DNA of 41,700 nucleotides from Methylobacterium aquaticum. Its GTDB lineage: Bacteria > Pseudomonadota > Alphaproteobacteria > Rhizobiales > Beijerinckiaceae. Numbering within the stretch: position 1 is the stretch's first letter; each line of letters opens with the position of its first letter. Made by a program: the position numbers and the translations under genes. Of the stretch, positions 8,981 to 19,401 are shown in pieces. The DNA lies in NCBI RefSeq assembly GCF_001043915.1, contig NZ_LABX01000134.1, positions 1 to 41,700 of the forward strand, given 5' to 3'. The notes under the pieces are model-generated. The model did not search any database, had not been told where the DNA came from, and worked only from the letters and a program-made list of their open reading frames with translations.

Positions 8981-10615
8981 TCAGCCATGCACCGCCGGGC
9001 CGCGGCGAATCAGCACCAGGGCCTCGTCTCCCGCAAGTGCGAAGCGGCCGTCCTGCGGGCCCTCGCCGCGCCGGCCGCCGGCGCTCGACAGCAGCACCTC
9101 CCAGGCCGACTCGGACGGTATCGATGTAGTGCAAGACTCGTGCCCGAAATTGAGCGCGACCCGGATCACCGTGTCGCCGTGAAGGCGTTCGTAGACCAGG
9201 ACCTCGCCCGACACCGACACGGCCCGATAGGCGCCGACGCTGAGCGCCGGATGCTCCCGGCGCAGGGCGATCAGGCGCCGGTGCAGCGTCAGGATCGAGG
9301 CGGGGTCGTCGCGCAACAGCTCGACGTTCCGGCTCTGGGCCTGCGGGTCGAGGGGCAGCCAGGGCTCGACGGTGGAGAACCCCGCATGGAGGCCGGGCGC
9401 CCATTGCATCGGCGTGCGCTCCGGGTCGCGGCCGCGGCCGGGCTCGTTGTGCTCCCAGGGGTCGCGCACGCGCTCCGGCGGGATCGGGACCCGGCTCAAG
9501 CCGATCTCGTCGCCGTAATACAGCGTCGGGGTGCCCCGCAGAGTGAGCAGCAGCACGGCCGCCACCCGGGCCTGAGCCTCGCCGACCCGGGCGGCGATGC
9601 GGGGCCGGTCGTGGTTGCCCAGCACCCAGTTCGGCCATCCGCCTGCCGGCAGGGCCGCCTCGTATTCGGCGATCAGCCGCGCCACCGCCTCGGCATGCCA
9701 GGGCGTCTGGATCAGCTGGAAGTTGAACGGCAGGTGAGCGCCCGACAGATCGACCCCGTAATAGGCGACCAGACGCTCCAGTGGCAGGTAGATCTCGCCG
9801 ATCAGAACCCGCGCGTCGTAGTCCGCCAGCACCGCCCGCATCTCGGCGATGACCTCCATCACCTCGGGCTGGTCGGCGGAGTGGATCTGGAGGAGCCGGT
9901 CGATCTCCGGCTCGCCCGGCTGGTAATCCGGGTTGACCGGATTGTCGCGCAACTGCTCATCCTTCATCAGGTGCCAGATCACGTCGACCCGGAACCCGTC
10001 CACGCCGCGGTCGAGCCAGAAGCGCAGCACGTCCATCATGGCGGCGCGGACCTGCGGGTTGCGCCAGTTCAGGTCCGGCTGCTCGCGCAGGAAGGCATGG
10101 TAGTAATACTGCCCGGTCGCCGGATCGAGGGTCCAGGCCGGGCCGCCGAAATTGCTGATCCAGTTGTTGGGCGGACCGCCGTCGGGGGCGGGATCGCGCC
10201 AGATGTACCAGTCGCGTTTCGGGTTGTCGCGCGAGGCGCGGGCCTCGCGGAACCACGGATGCTCCTGCGAGGTGTGGTTCGGCACGAAGTCCATGATCAC
10301 CCGCAGGCGCCGCCGATGCGCCTCGGCCACCAGGGCGTCGAAATCGGCGAGCGTGCCGAAGAGCGGATCGATGTCACGGTAATCCGAGACGTCGTAGCCG
10401 TAATCGGCCATCGGCGAGCGGCAGACCGGCGACAGCCACACCGCATCGACCCCGAGCCAGGCCAGGTAGTCGAGCCGGGCGATCACGCCGCGGAGGTCGC
10501 CGACGCCGTCGCCGTTCGTGTCCTGGAACGAGCGCGGATAGACTTGGTAGACGACTCCCGCCTTCCACCACACCTCGCCGGCCAGCAGATCGGCGGGCTT
10601 CGCGTCCTCGGTCAT
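8981..10615 (-). CDS. GH13 alpha-glucosidase
   Basis: A cytoplasmic GH13 enzyme that most likely releases glucose from short alpha-1,4 or alpha-1,6 glucosides; trehalose or sucrose conversion by close relatives cannot be excluded. The 544 residues show YQVYPRSFQDTNGDGVGDL (23-41, with the Ca-loop DTNGDGVGD), MDFVPNHTS, GFRVDVIWHL with nucleophile Asp211, LIGEIYLP with acid Glu274, and VLGNHDRPR with Asp336. The segment after the nucleophile (DVIWHLMKDEQLRDNP) is typical of the oligo-1,6-glucosidase and alpha-glucosidase subfamilies. The ATG at 10615 has CAGGAG about nine bases upstream, which decides the start. It sits between glgA and divergent glgP, so it probably acts on glucans or maltooligosaccharides from glycogen turnover. 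Confidence 0.93.
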   Translation of the reverse strand: MTEDAKPADLLAGEVWWKAGVVYQVYPRSFQDTNGDGVGDLRGVIARLDYLAWLGVDAVWLSPVCRSPMADYGYDVSDYRDIDPLFGTLADFDALVAEAHRRRLRVIMDFVPNHTSQEHPWFREARASRDNPKRDWYIWRDPAPDGGPPNNWISNFGGPAWTLDPATGQYYYHAFLREQPDLNWRNPQVRAAMMDVLRFWLDRGVDGFRVDVIWHLMKDEQLRDNPVNPDYQPGEPEIDRLLQIHSADQPEVMEVIAEMRAVLADYDARVLIGEIYLPLERLVAYYGVDLSGAHLPFNFQLIQTPWHAEAVARLIAEYEAALPAGGWPNWVLGNHDRPRIAARVGEAQARVAAVLLLTLRGTPTLYYGDEIGLSRVPIPPERVRDPWEHNEPGRGRDPERTPMQWAPGLHAGFSTVEPWLPLDPQAQSRNVELLRDDPASILTLHRRLIALRREHPALSVGAYRAVSVSGEVLVYERLHGDTVIRVALNFGHESCTTSIPSESAWEVLLSSAGGRRGEGPQDGRFALAGDEALVLIRRGPAVHG

Positions 10616-11241
10616 GCAGGGCTCCTGACGGGCTGAACCGGGCCGGGAGGCCGGGCAGGCGGCGCAAGGGTTGAGCGGCCGGGCAACCGCCCTTATATGG
10701 GCGCCCGCAGCGGGGTTGACCCAGGGGGAATCCGCCCCGCTGCATCCGGTTCCCGCATCGGCACGCGGGCGCCGCGCGTGGCCTGCCTGCATCGCTGCCG
10801 GCCGCGACAGCATCATGACGCCGCCGCCACCGGGGATGCGCCGCCGCATCCGTGAGGGCGGCCCGCAGCCGATCCGCCGGAAGAGCGGCGGGCCGCGAGG
10901 GTGGAGGAAACGTCCGGACAGTCACGCCTCTGGCGCACCCCTCGCCCAGGAGTTAACCATTCCCTTGGGGCACGACTTAACCTTAAGGTTCGGCCTGCGG
11001 GCGGCGCTGGAAACGTTCACATGCGCTTCAGGCCGCCTCGCCAAAATCAAGTCTCGTTTCCGTGAGACGTGTCGGGGCAGCAACACGCGGCGAATCGCGT
11101 GGTCAAGCTAGTCTTCGGCGTCTCGACATCGCCGTCCCACAGCCACACGATGCTGCCGTGGCCTGGGCTTTGCTGCACAGCACGTGACACGAGACCGCGC
11201 TGCAGCGACCAGAGACCTGCGGCAGGGAAGGGGGTTCCAAG
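10616..11241. promoter_or_regulatory. Long divergent region between alpha-glucosidase and glgP
   Basis: This 626-base gap holds no credible gene. Visible structure: a dyad around 10682-10709 with TATAT at its centre, giving a TATAAG that could be a -10 for the alpha-glucosidase gene; a perfect 12-base palindrome aaccttaaggtt at 10979-10990; TTAACC copies at 10953 and 10977; and a hairpin cacgcg/cgcgtg at 11084-11089 and 11096-11101. glgP has a strong purine-rich ribosome site (agggaaggggg) ending about seven bases before its GTG. Promoter positions themselves are not certain. Confidence 0.45.
10953..10990 (+). promoter_or_regulatory. Paired TTAACC half-sites plus 12-base palindrome
   Basis: TTAACC occurs at 10953-10958, extended to TTAACCAT, and again at 10977-10982, with 18 bases between, the same spacing as the pair at 4638-4669. 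The second copy runs into the perfect palindrome aaccttaaggtt (10979-10990). These are candidate CtrA-type or other regulator sites; the distance to glgP (about 260 bases) and to the alpha-glucosidase gene (about 340) makes the controlled gene unclear. Confidence 0.3.
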
Positions 11242-13758
<2,517 letters not shown>

Positions 13759-13784
13759 GGCAGGCTGACCGGCGATGAATGACG

Positions 13785-13821
13785 AAAACCCCGCGGCAGG
13801 AGCCGCGGGGTTTTCTCTTTG
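13785..13821 (+). terminator. Intrinsic terminator of glgP
   Basis: A 13-bp perfect stem (aaaaccccgcggc at 13785-13797, gccgcggggtttt at 13802-13814) with a four-base loop agga is followed by tctcttt. It lies 27 bases after the glgP stop. The A-rich left edge means it could also work leftwards against opgG read-through. Confidence 0.93.
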
Positions 13822-13885
13822 AGAATTCGCGGACTTGCCTGATCGGCTGGCGAAGGGGCGTGACGAAGCCCGTTCGTCCCGCTCA

Positions 13886-13904
13886 CGACCTCAGGATGAG
13901 GTCG
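13886..13904. repeat. Short palindromic intergenic element
   Basis: Between glgP and the opgG-like gene, cgacctca and tgaggtcg form a perfect 8-bp stem with a gga loop, inside a region (about 13865-13940) reading like the dispersed CCTCAGGATGAGG-type palindromes common in Hyphomicrobiales genomes. The family identification is from memory; no second copy is in this window. It could also end transcription of the minus-strand gene at 13949. Confidence 0.4.
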
Positions 13905-13948
13905 CGCTGAGGATCGCAGAAAGGACCTGCTGAAGCCGGTTCTTCTGC

Positions 13949-15508
13949 TCACACCGCCGGAATGTACTGATACGTCCAGGTCTCGCTCAGCGTCTCGTCG
14001 CCGCGGCGCAGGAACAGCCGCAGTTCGACCGGCTCTGCCCCCGTCACCGCGAGATCGAACTCCGCCCGCCAGTGGCCCGGCACGTCGTCCGGCACCGCCT
14101 CGGTGCGGGCGAGCGGGAAGGTGCCGCGGGAGGCGGTCAGCACCGGCTCGGGCTTCACCCCGGCCGGCAGGCGGCCCAGGGGTTCCCCGAGGAACTCGAC
14201 CACGAATTTGCGCACGCCCTTCGGCCGGTCGGTGCCGGCCTGGCCGCCATTGCCCTCGCGGGTGGCGACGCAAGCCGCGAGGTTGCTCGGGTAGGGCTCA
14301 TGCGCGACCCAGTGCAGCCGGTAGGCGAGGTCGTGCGAGGAGCCGGCGCGGGCGGGCTCGGCGGGCACCCACATCGCCACGACGTTGTCGTGGATCTCGT
14401 CGTCGGTGGCGTTCTCGACCAGCTGGACGCTGCCCTTGCCCCAATCGCCCAGGGGCTCGACCCAGAGCGAGGGCCGGCGGTCGTAATAGACGCCGTCCTG
14501 GTAATGGTCGAACAGGCGGTCGCGCTGCATCAGCCCGAAGCCGCGCGGGCGCTCGTCGGAGAAGGCCGAGACCATGGTGCGGGGCGGGTTGCGCAACGGG
14601 CGCCAGATCCGCTCGCCGGTGCCGGTCCAGAGTGCGAGGCCGTCCGAATCGTGCACCTCCGGACGCCAATCCACCGCGGTGGGCTTGGCGGTCTCGGAGA
14701 ACCAGTACATCGAGGTGAGCGGCGCCAGGCCGAACCGGCCGACATCCTTGCGCAGGTGCAGGCTCGCCTCGACGTCCATCACCACCGACTTGGTGCGGCG
14801 CATCGTGAAGCGGTAGGCGCCGGTAGCCGAGGGACCGTCGAGGAGCGTCATGACCGTGACGGTGTCGGACCCAGCCGCCGGGGTCTCGAACCAGACATGG
14901 GTGAAGTCCGGGAATTCCTCCGGCCGGTCCGGCATCACCGTGTCGAGAGCGAGCCCCCGCGCCGAGAGGCCATACTGGTAGAGTTCGCCGATCGCCCGGA
15001 AATACGACGCGCCCAGGAAGGCGACCCAGTCGTTGCGGCGCCAGTCGAGGGGGCCGCCGCGGCGCTCCTGGAAGCGGAATCCCGCGAAGCCCGGATTCGG
15101 CGGCAGCCGCCGCGCCGGCGAATCCGCCAGCATCTCGAAGGCGGCCGGGTCGTAGACGATCTCCCGCGACTGGCCGTTCTCGACGACGTGCATCCGCACC
15201 GGCTTCTGGAAATAGCGGCCGAGATGGAAGAACGTGACCGGGAAAGCGCTCGGGCCCTCGGCCCACAGCGCGTGGTCGGGCTTGAACGTCAGCTTGCCGT
15301 GGGCATCGTAGTCGATCGCCTGCAACACGTCGCGGTCCGGAATCGCCGGCGGCGCGTAGGGCCGCCCGGCCATCTCCCGGGCCCGCGCCTTCAGGGCCTC
15401 GAAGCTGAACGGCTCGGGCTGGCCGAGGGGCAGCTCGGCGCTCATGACGTCGGGACCGGAGGCGAGCAGCAGCGCGGCGCCGGTGAGCAGGGTACGGCGG
15501 TCGATCAT
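13949..15508 (-). CDS. Periplasmic glucan biosynthesis protein OpgG/OpgD (MdoG family)
   Basis: MdoG-family proteins act in the periplasm on the beta-glucan backbone of osmoregulated periplasmic glucans. The 519-residue protein begins with a twin-arginine signal (RRTLLTGAALLLASG, Arg4-Arg5), which is the OpgD rather than the classical OpgG arrangement. Family motifs follow: FSFEALKARAREMAGRPY, FHLGRYFQKPVRMHVV, RFQERRGGPLDWRRNDWVAF, GASYFRAIGELYQYGLSARG, YWFSETAKP, HDSDGLALWTGTGERIWRPL and VYYDRRPSLWVEP. The ATG at 15508 places the RR motif at the very N-terminus and is clearly right; the upstream open frame is repeat sequence. No opgH glucosyltransferase is in the window. The 77-aa membrane protein gene precedes it on the same strand. 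Confidence 0.93.
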   Translation of the reverse strand: MIDRRTLLTGAALLLASGPDVMSAELPLGQPEPFSFEALKARAREMAGRPYAPPAIPDRDVLQAIDYDAHGKLTFKPDHALWAEGPSAFPVTFFHLGRYFQKPVRMHVVENGQSREIVYDPAAFEMLADSPARRLPPNPGFAGFRFQERRGGPLDWRRNDWVAFLGASYFRAIGELYQYGLSARGLALDTVMPDRPEEFPDFTHVWFETPAAGSDTVTVMTLLDGPSATGAYRFTMRRTKSVVMDVEASLHLRKDVGRFGLAPLTSMYWFSETAKPTAVDWRPEVHDSDGLALWTGTGERIWRPLRNPPRTMVSAFSDERPRGFGLMQRDRLFDHYQDGVYYDRRPSLWVEPLGDWGKGSVQLVENATDDEIHDNVVAMWVPAEPARAGSSHDLAYRLHWVAHEPYPSNLAACVATREGNGGQAGTDRPKGVRKFVVEFLGEPLGRLPAGVKPEPVLTASRGTFPLARTEAVPDDVPGHWRAEFDLAVTGAEPVELRLFLRRGDETLSETWTYQYIPAV

Positions 15509-15522
15509 CGGGGTTGGCGCCT

Positions 15523-15627
15523 TAGAGCATTTTCCGACGAAGCGGATACCGGTTCGTCGTAGAAAATACGGCAAAATCAAAGAGCGAGAGAAGCTTCGCG
15601 ATGGCAACGCAATCGTGAAGCGCTCTA
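15523..15627. repeat. 105-bp palindromic intergenic element with TAGAGC ends
   Basis: The segment begins tagagcattttccgacgaa and ends in gctcta, so its termini are inverted copies of TAGAGC. Internally, attttccgacgaa pairs imperfectly with ttcgtcgtagaaaat, and gcttcgcgat pairs with atcgtgaagc. This layout, including the ACCGGTTCGTCG core, matches a dispersed intergenic repeat I recall from Methylobacterium and related genomes. Its right end supplies the TAG stop codon (15625-15627) of the minus-strand 77-aa gene, and it lies immediately upstream of the opgG-like gene, where it could form a large RNA hairpin. Confidence 0.6.
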
Positions 15628-15858
15628 GCGGATCGGCTCGATGCTGGTGGCCCGGCGCCAGAGCTGGACCATGATGTACAGCGCGAACAGGCTGAACAGC
15701 CCCATCAGCCCATGGCCGACGGTGTCGCCCAGCTCGAAGATGCCGGCGAGGGCCCAGCCCGCCGCGATCGCCACCGCGAACACCTCGACGCCGACCAGCA
15801 CCATGATGCTGACGATGGTGACGAGGCTGCGGGTCTTGAGGGAAGCTGATGCGGGCAC
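15625..15858 (-). CDS. Small two-helix membrane protein, function unknown
   Basis: A 77-residue protein with two predicted membrane helices, about residues 13-35 (VTIVSIMVLVGVEVFAVAIA) and 44-66 (VGHGLMGLFSLFALYIMVQ), and a basic C-terminal tail (QLWRRATSIEPIR). It starts with GTG at 15858, about ten bases after AAGGG. Codon use has strong third-position GC like its neighbours, which supports a real gene. It is upstream of the opgG-like gene in the same direction, separated by the 105-bp palindromic element, and divergent from the gamma-glutamyltransferase-family gene. I do not recognise a family beyond alphaproteobacterial membrane proteins of unknown role. Confidence 0.65.
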   Translation of the reverse strand: MPASASLKTRSLVTIVSIMVLVGVEVFAVAIAAGWALAGIFELGDTVGHGLMGLFSLFALYIMVQLWRRATSIEPIR

Positions 15859-15979
15859 GCGGCCTGACCCTTGTCCTGTGTGGCGGGGCGACGGACGCGC
15901 GCGGCGCCTATCGTTTCATGGCTGCGGGGACTAGCCTGAACCGCGGGGCCGGCGCAACTGCGCGGGCCCCGGCCTGTCG

Positions 15980-17662
15980 ATGTCGTCACGTCCTCGCAAG
16001 CCCCCGGTCATTCACGCCATCCGAGCCCCCGCTCGCCCGATCCCCGGAGCCATCCAGCGCCCGATGCCCGAGACCCCCGTCTTCTCCCGCGCCGCCTGTG
16101 CGGCCCCCCACCACCTCGCGGCCGAGGCCGGCCGGGCGATCCTCGACGAGGGCGGCAACGCCGTCGAGGCGATGCTCGCCATGGCGGCGACGATCGCCGT
16201 GGCCTACCCGCATATGAACGGCCTCGGCGGCGACGGGTTCTGGCTGATCCGGGGACCGAACGGCGTCGTGCGGGCGATCGAGGCCTGCGGCCCGGCCGGT
16301 AGCCTCGCGACGATCCGGCGCTACCGCGAGAAGGGCTACGACACGATCCCCGAGCGTGGACCGGACGCCGCCCTGACGGTCGCCGGCGCCGTCGGTGGCT
16401 GGGCGCTGGCGCATGGCATCGCCCGCGACCTCGGCGGACGCCTGCCCCTCGACCTGCTCCTCTCGCTGGCGGTCCGGCATGCCCGCGAGGGCGTGGCCGT
16501 CTCCCCGTCCGAGGCCCGATACGTGCCGAAGGAACTCGACACGCTGCACGACCAGCCCGGCTTCCGCGAGACGTTCCTGATCGACGGCAAGATCCCGCAG
16601 GCCGGCACGAAACGGGCGCTGCCGGCGCTTGCCGCCACCCTGGAGCAGCTCGGCCATGCCGGGCTCGACGATTTCTACCGCGGCGATCTCGGCCGCGAGA
16701 TCGCCGCCGATCTCGACCGGGCCGGCAGCCCGGTCACCCGCGGCGACATCGAGCGCTACCGGGCGGTGTCCCGGGCGCCGCTCTCGCTCACGCTCCCGGG
16801 CGGGACGGTCTACAATTGCCCGCCACCGAGCCAGGGCCTCGCGGCGCTCCTGATCCTCGGCCTCTACGCGCGCCTGGGCGATCTCCGGCCCGAGACGGCG
16901 GCGCATTACCACGGGCTGATCGAGGCGACGAAGCGCGCCTTCCGGATCCGCGATGCGGTGGTGACCGATTACGATCGCCTGCGTCACGATCCGGCGAGCT
17001 TCCTCGCGGCGAAGCGCCTGGACGCCGAGGCCGCGGCGATCCGGATGGACCGGGCCTCGCCCTACCCGGTCCGCCCGGTCGGCGACGGCGACACGGTGTG
17101 GATGGGGGCGATCGACGGGAACGGCGTCGCGGTCTCCTACATCCAGTCGGTCTATTGGGAGTTCGGATCGGGCGTCGTCCTGCCCCGCACCGGCCTGACC
17201 TGGCAGAATCGCGGCGTGGCCTTCTCGCTCGACCCGAAGGCCGTCAACCCGCTGGAGCCGGGACGGCGGCCGTTCCACACCCTCAACCCGGCCATGGCCG
17301 TCCTGGCGGACGGGCGGGTGCTCTCCTACGGCAGCATGGGCGGCGACGGGCAGCCGCAATTCCAGGCCCAGGTCTTCACCCGCTACGCCCTCTACGGCAT
17401 GGGCGTCGCCGAGGCGGTAGACGCCCCGCGCTTGCTGTTCGGCCGCACCTGGGGCGCCGAGTCGATGACCGTGAAGGTGGAAGACCGGTTCGACTCCGCC
17501 TGCGTCGCGGCGCTGTCGCGGATGGGCCACGAGATCGAGGAGCTGGGCGGGTCGTACATCGATTCCCTGGGCCATGCCGGCCTGCTGGTGCGCCATCCCG
17601 GCAACGGGCGGGTCGAGGCGACGCATGATCCGCGGTCGGATGGCGGGGCGGCGGGGGTATAG
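15980..17662 (+). CDS. Gamma-glutamyltransferase family protein
   Basis: An Ntn-hydrolase of the GGT family (560 codons from the first ATG), which would cut itself into two subunits and transfer or hydrolyse gamma-glutamyl groups or a related amide. N-terminal motifs ACAAPHHLAAEAGRAILDEG and AYPHMNGLGGDGFWLI are typical. The self-cleavage site is DGDTVWMGAIDGNGVAVS with Thr372 as nucleophile, followed by SVYWEFGSGVVLPRTG. The family serine pair near GSMGGDGQPQFQ is present as GGDGQPQ, a variant seen in GGT-like proteins distinct from classical GgtA. There is no signal peptide, so it may be cytoplasmic and its substrate need not be glutathione. The ATG at 16064 (MPETPVFSR) is an alternative start that would remove a non-conserved, Pro/Arg-rich 28-residue leader. 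Confidence 0.88.
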   Translation: MSSRPRKPPVIHAIRAPARPIPGAIQRPMPETPVFSRAACAAPHHLAAEAGRAILDEGGNAVEAMLAMAATIAVAYPHMNGLGGDGFWLIRGPNGVVRAIEACGPAGSLATIRRYREKGYDTIPERGPDAALTVAGAVGGWALAHGIARDLGGRLPLDLLLSLAVRHAREGVAVSPSEARYVPKELDTLHDQPGFRETFLIDGKIPQAGTKRALPALAATLEQLGHAGLDDFYRGDLGREIAADLDRAGSPVTRGDIERYRAVSRAPLSLTLPGGTVYNCPPPSQGLAALLILGLYARLGDLRPETAAHYHGLIEATKRAFRIRDAVVTDYDRLRHDPASFLAAKRLDAEAAAIRMDRASPYPVRPVGDGDTVWMGAIDGNGVAVSYIQSVYWEFGSGVVLPRTGLTWQNRGVAFSLDPKAVNPLEPGRRPFHTLNPAMAVLADGRVLSYGSMGGDGQPQFQAQVFTRYALYGMGVAEAVDAPRLLFGRTWGAESMTVKVEDRFDSACVAALSRMGHEIEELGGSYIDSLGHAGLLVRHPGNGRVEATHDPRSDGGAAGV

Positions 17663-17942
17663 AGCGCCGGATCGGGCCGGGTTGACGTTCAGGCGGCCCC
17701 ATCCGCTGGTGGATGCGCGGCCGATCCTCGGCGAAGGCGTTCTGGAGCCCCCATTCCAGGGCAGCTGGGAAACGGGCGGCGTCTATTTCCGATTGTACGA
17801 TTTCGGCGATCACGAGATCAGCGTCGCCGAAACCGCCACCGACCGGGTGGTGGGTGGCAGGTCGTCCGGGCGGGTCGACCGGTCCGTCGTGATTGAGACC
17901 GGCTACGCTTCGGTGACCCATCGGCCTGCCGGTGAGGTCGGA
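17663..17942. other. Intergenic, no assignable gene
   Basis: This 280-base stretch lies between the GGT-family gene and the DUF6883-like gene. Open frames exist on both strands, but none has a convincing start, ribosome site or recognisable protein. The plus-strand reading GGVYFRLYDFGDHEISV looks protein-like and could be a gene remnant; I cannot assign it. Confidence 0.4.
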
Positions 17943-18260
17943 TCAGAACGGAGAGGCTGTGACGAGCCGGCCGACGGACTCCAACGGCAGGACTTGCCAT
18001 ACGGATCGCACGCTACCGGTAAGACCTTGTGGTGACTCGATCGGCCCTTCGAAGATAAAGCGCACATCGTAGGGCGTGATCTTCGGCGGTTTGGAGATCC
18101 TGCTCGGAAGCCTTGGATGCGCCAGAAGCGCCGCTGCCAACAGGTTCGGTTCAGATGGATCGAAGCCGCAGTTGATGAAATATCGTGCTTTCGGCCAACC
18201 GCTCGGATGGGTTGGACTCAGCAGGTAACCCGAAATCTTGAGAGTATCGATCGCGAAACT
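17943..18260 (-). CDS. DUF6883-like protein with no canonical start codon
   Basis: The minus-strand frame reads FAIDTLKISGYLLSPTHPSG, then WPKARYFINCGFDPSEPNLL, and ends VRSVWQVLPLESVGRLVTA. The pattern (KISGYLL.P.HP.G..KARYF, an interior helix, then TG..R.VW....RLVTA) is what I remember for DUF6883, often found beside a DUF4926 gene. Going upstream in frame there is no ATG, GTG or TTG before a TGA near 18310; the only TTG is at 18140, in mid-domain. The coding begins exactly where the DUF4926 gene ends (TAG at 18259-18261), one base out of frame. So the gene is broken, starts at a rare codon such as ATC, or is reached by a +1 frameshift at CTC-TAG-T. GC content is clearly lower than in neighbours. 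Confidence 0.5.
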   Translation of the reverse strand, partial: SFAIDTLKISGYLLSPTHPSGWPKARYFINCGFDPSEPNLLAAALLAHPRLPSRISKPPKITPYDVRFIFEGPIESPQGLTGSVRSVWQVLPLESVGRLVTASPF

Positions 18261-18558
18261 AGAGGGTGGCGCTGGATGCGAGATCTGCGCGGGTCGCCCC
18301 CGATATCGGCTTCAGCTTCGCCAACTCGATCGTCGCCAAGATCGGAATCGGGTGGCCGTTGTCCGACAGTCTCTGACTCTCGAACTCGACCAGATACGCA
18401 GCACCCTTCCCGAGAACGGACAGCACGGTTCCGCATGAGCCTTCGGGTATGGTCTCTCCCTCATCGCCTGTCACATCGGTGCGAACCACAACCTGATCGA
18501 GTTCGTGGATGGATGTGGATGCGACGGGAAGTGAGGTGTCGGCGAGGTTCATCGTCAT
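18259..18558 (-). CDS. DUF4926 domain protein
   Basis: A 99-residue protein with the SH3-like DUF4926 pattern: IHELDQVVVRTDV, then EGSCGTVLSVLGKGAAYLVEF and ATIELAKLKPI. The ATG at 18558 has CAGGAG seven bases upstream, which decides the start. It precedes the DUF6883-like frame directly; its TAG overlaps the first downstream codon. In my memory DUF4926 proteins are small companions of DUF6883 genes, in arrangements resembling toxin-antitoxin or immunity pairs, but neither activity is established here. The last ~11 residues (GATRADLASSATL) look non-conserved, as if the original end had been altered. Confidence 0.75.
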   Translation of the reverse strand: MTMNLADTSLPVASTSIHELDQVVVRTDVTGDEGETIPEGSCGTVLSVLGKGAAYLVEFESQRLSDNGHPIPILATIELAKLKPISGATRADLASSATL

Positions 18559-18768
18559 GGCGCCGCTCCTGGGGTTCGAGGAGACGCGGGAGGCAGGGTC
18601 ATCCGCACGTCGCACGAGGGACAAGGGGCAAGGGACTAGGGGCATGCGCGTCGGCCGTGGCCTGGCTGCACCGTGATCGTGGGCCCCGGGCGGTACCAAC
18701 GGCCCAAGAATGAGACAAGCCCGGCACCTCCCCGGCGCCGGGCCCTTCGCGATCCCGGCATCGCGCGC

Positions 18769-19359
18769 TCAGCGCGGCGCCCGCTTCGCCAGGATCCGCT
18801 GCAACGTCCGCCGGTGCATGTTGAGCCGGCGCGCCGTCTCCGAGACGTTGCGGCCGCACAATTCGTAGACCCGCTGGATGTGCTCCCAGCGCACCCGGTC
18901 GGCCGACATCGGGTTCTCGGGAGGGTCGGCCCGCTCGCCGGGCTCGGCCATCAGGGTGCCGTGGATCTCGTCGGCATCGGCGGGCTTCGCCAGGTAGTCG
19001 AAGGCACCGAGCTTCACCGCGGTCACCGCGGTGGCGATGTTGCCGTAGCCGGTCAGGATCACGCCTCGGGCCTCGGGCCGGCGCTCCTTCAGGCGCGCGA
19101 TCACGTCGAGGCCGTTGCCGTCGCCGAGCCGCATGTCGATGACGGCGAAGGCCGGCGGCTGCGCCTCGACGGCGGAGACGCCCTCCGCTACGCTCTCGGC
19201 CACGTGGACCCGGTAGCCCCGCGCCTCCATGGCCCGGGCGAGGCGGGTCGAGAACGGTTTGTCATCGTCCACGATCAGCAGGCTGCGGTCGGCATGGTTG
19301 AGGAGGGCGTCACCCTCCGGGATGCTCCCCTCCGGGCTCACTGTTCCGTACTGCGTCAT
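18769..19359 (-). CDS. regA: Redox response regulator, ActR/RegA/PrrA family
   Basis: A global transcription regulator that responds to the redox state through its partner kinase and controls respiration, carbon fixation or reserve metabolism, depending on species. The 196-residue protein has a receiver domain (LLIVDDDKPF at 27-36, phosphoacceptor Asp75 in VIDMRLGDGNGL, ILTGYGNIATAV, Lys125 in YLAKP) and a Fis-like DNA-binding tail that is almost invariant in the family (VSETARRLNMHRRTLQRIL). AAGGAG lies ten bases before the ATG at 19359. It follows the kinase gene by 42 bases; a TATATAA overlapping the kinase stop may serve as a -10 for extra regulator transcription. The symbol is by family; rhizobial usage would be actR. 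Confidence 0.93.
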   Translation of the reverse strand: MTQYGTVSPEGSIPEGDALLNHADRSLLIVDDDKPFSTRLARAMEARGYRVHVAESVAEGVSAVEAQPPAFAVIDMRLGDGNGLDVIARLKERRPEARGVILTGYGNIATAVTAVKLGAFDYLAKPADADEIHGTLMAEPGERADPPENPMSADRVRWEHIQRVYELCGRNVSETARRLNMHRRTLQRILAKRAPR

Positions 19360-19401
19360 TGGGCGACGCTCCTTCGAATTTCACTCAGTCTAATCAGAGC
19401 C

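Noticed and set aside
17660..17670. A second copy of the TAGAGC-type element at the end of the GGT-family gene
   Set aside because: Only the first seven bases match; the palindromic core is absent.
17943..18140. A complete small gene starting at TTG 18140
   Set aside because: The protein pattern clearly extends upstream of the TTG for another 40 codons, so this start would cut the domain in half.
18690..18715. Another copy of the palindromic repeat at 28673
   Set aside because: Only the short string ggtaccaacggcc resembles the end of the element; the internal hairpins are missing.
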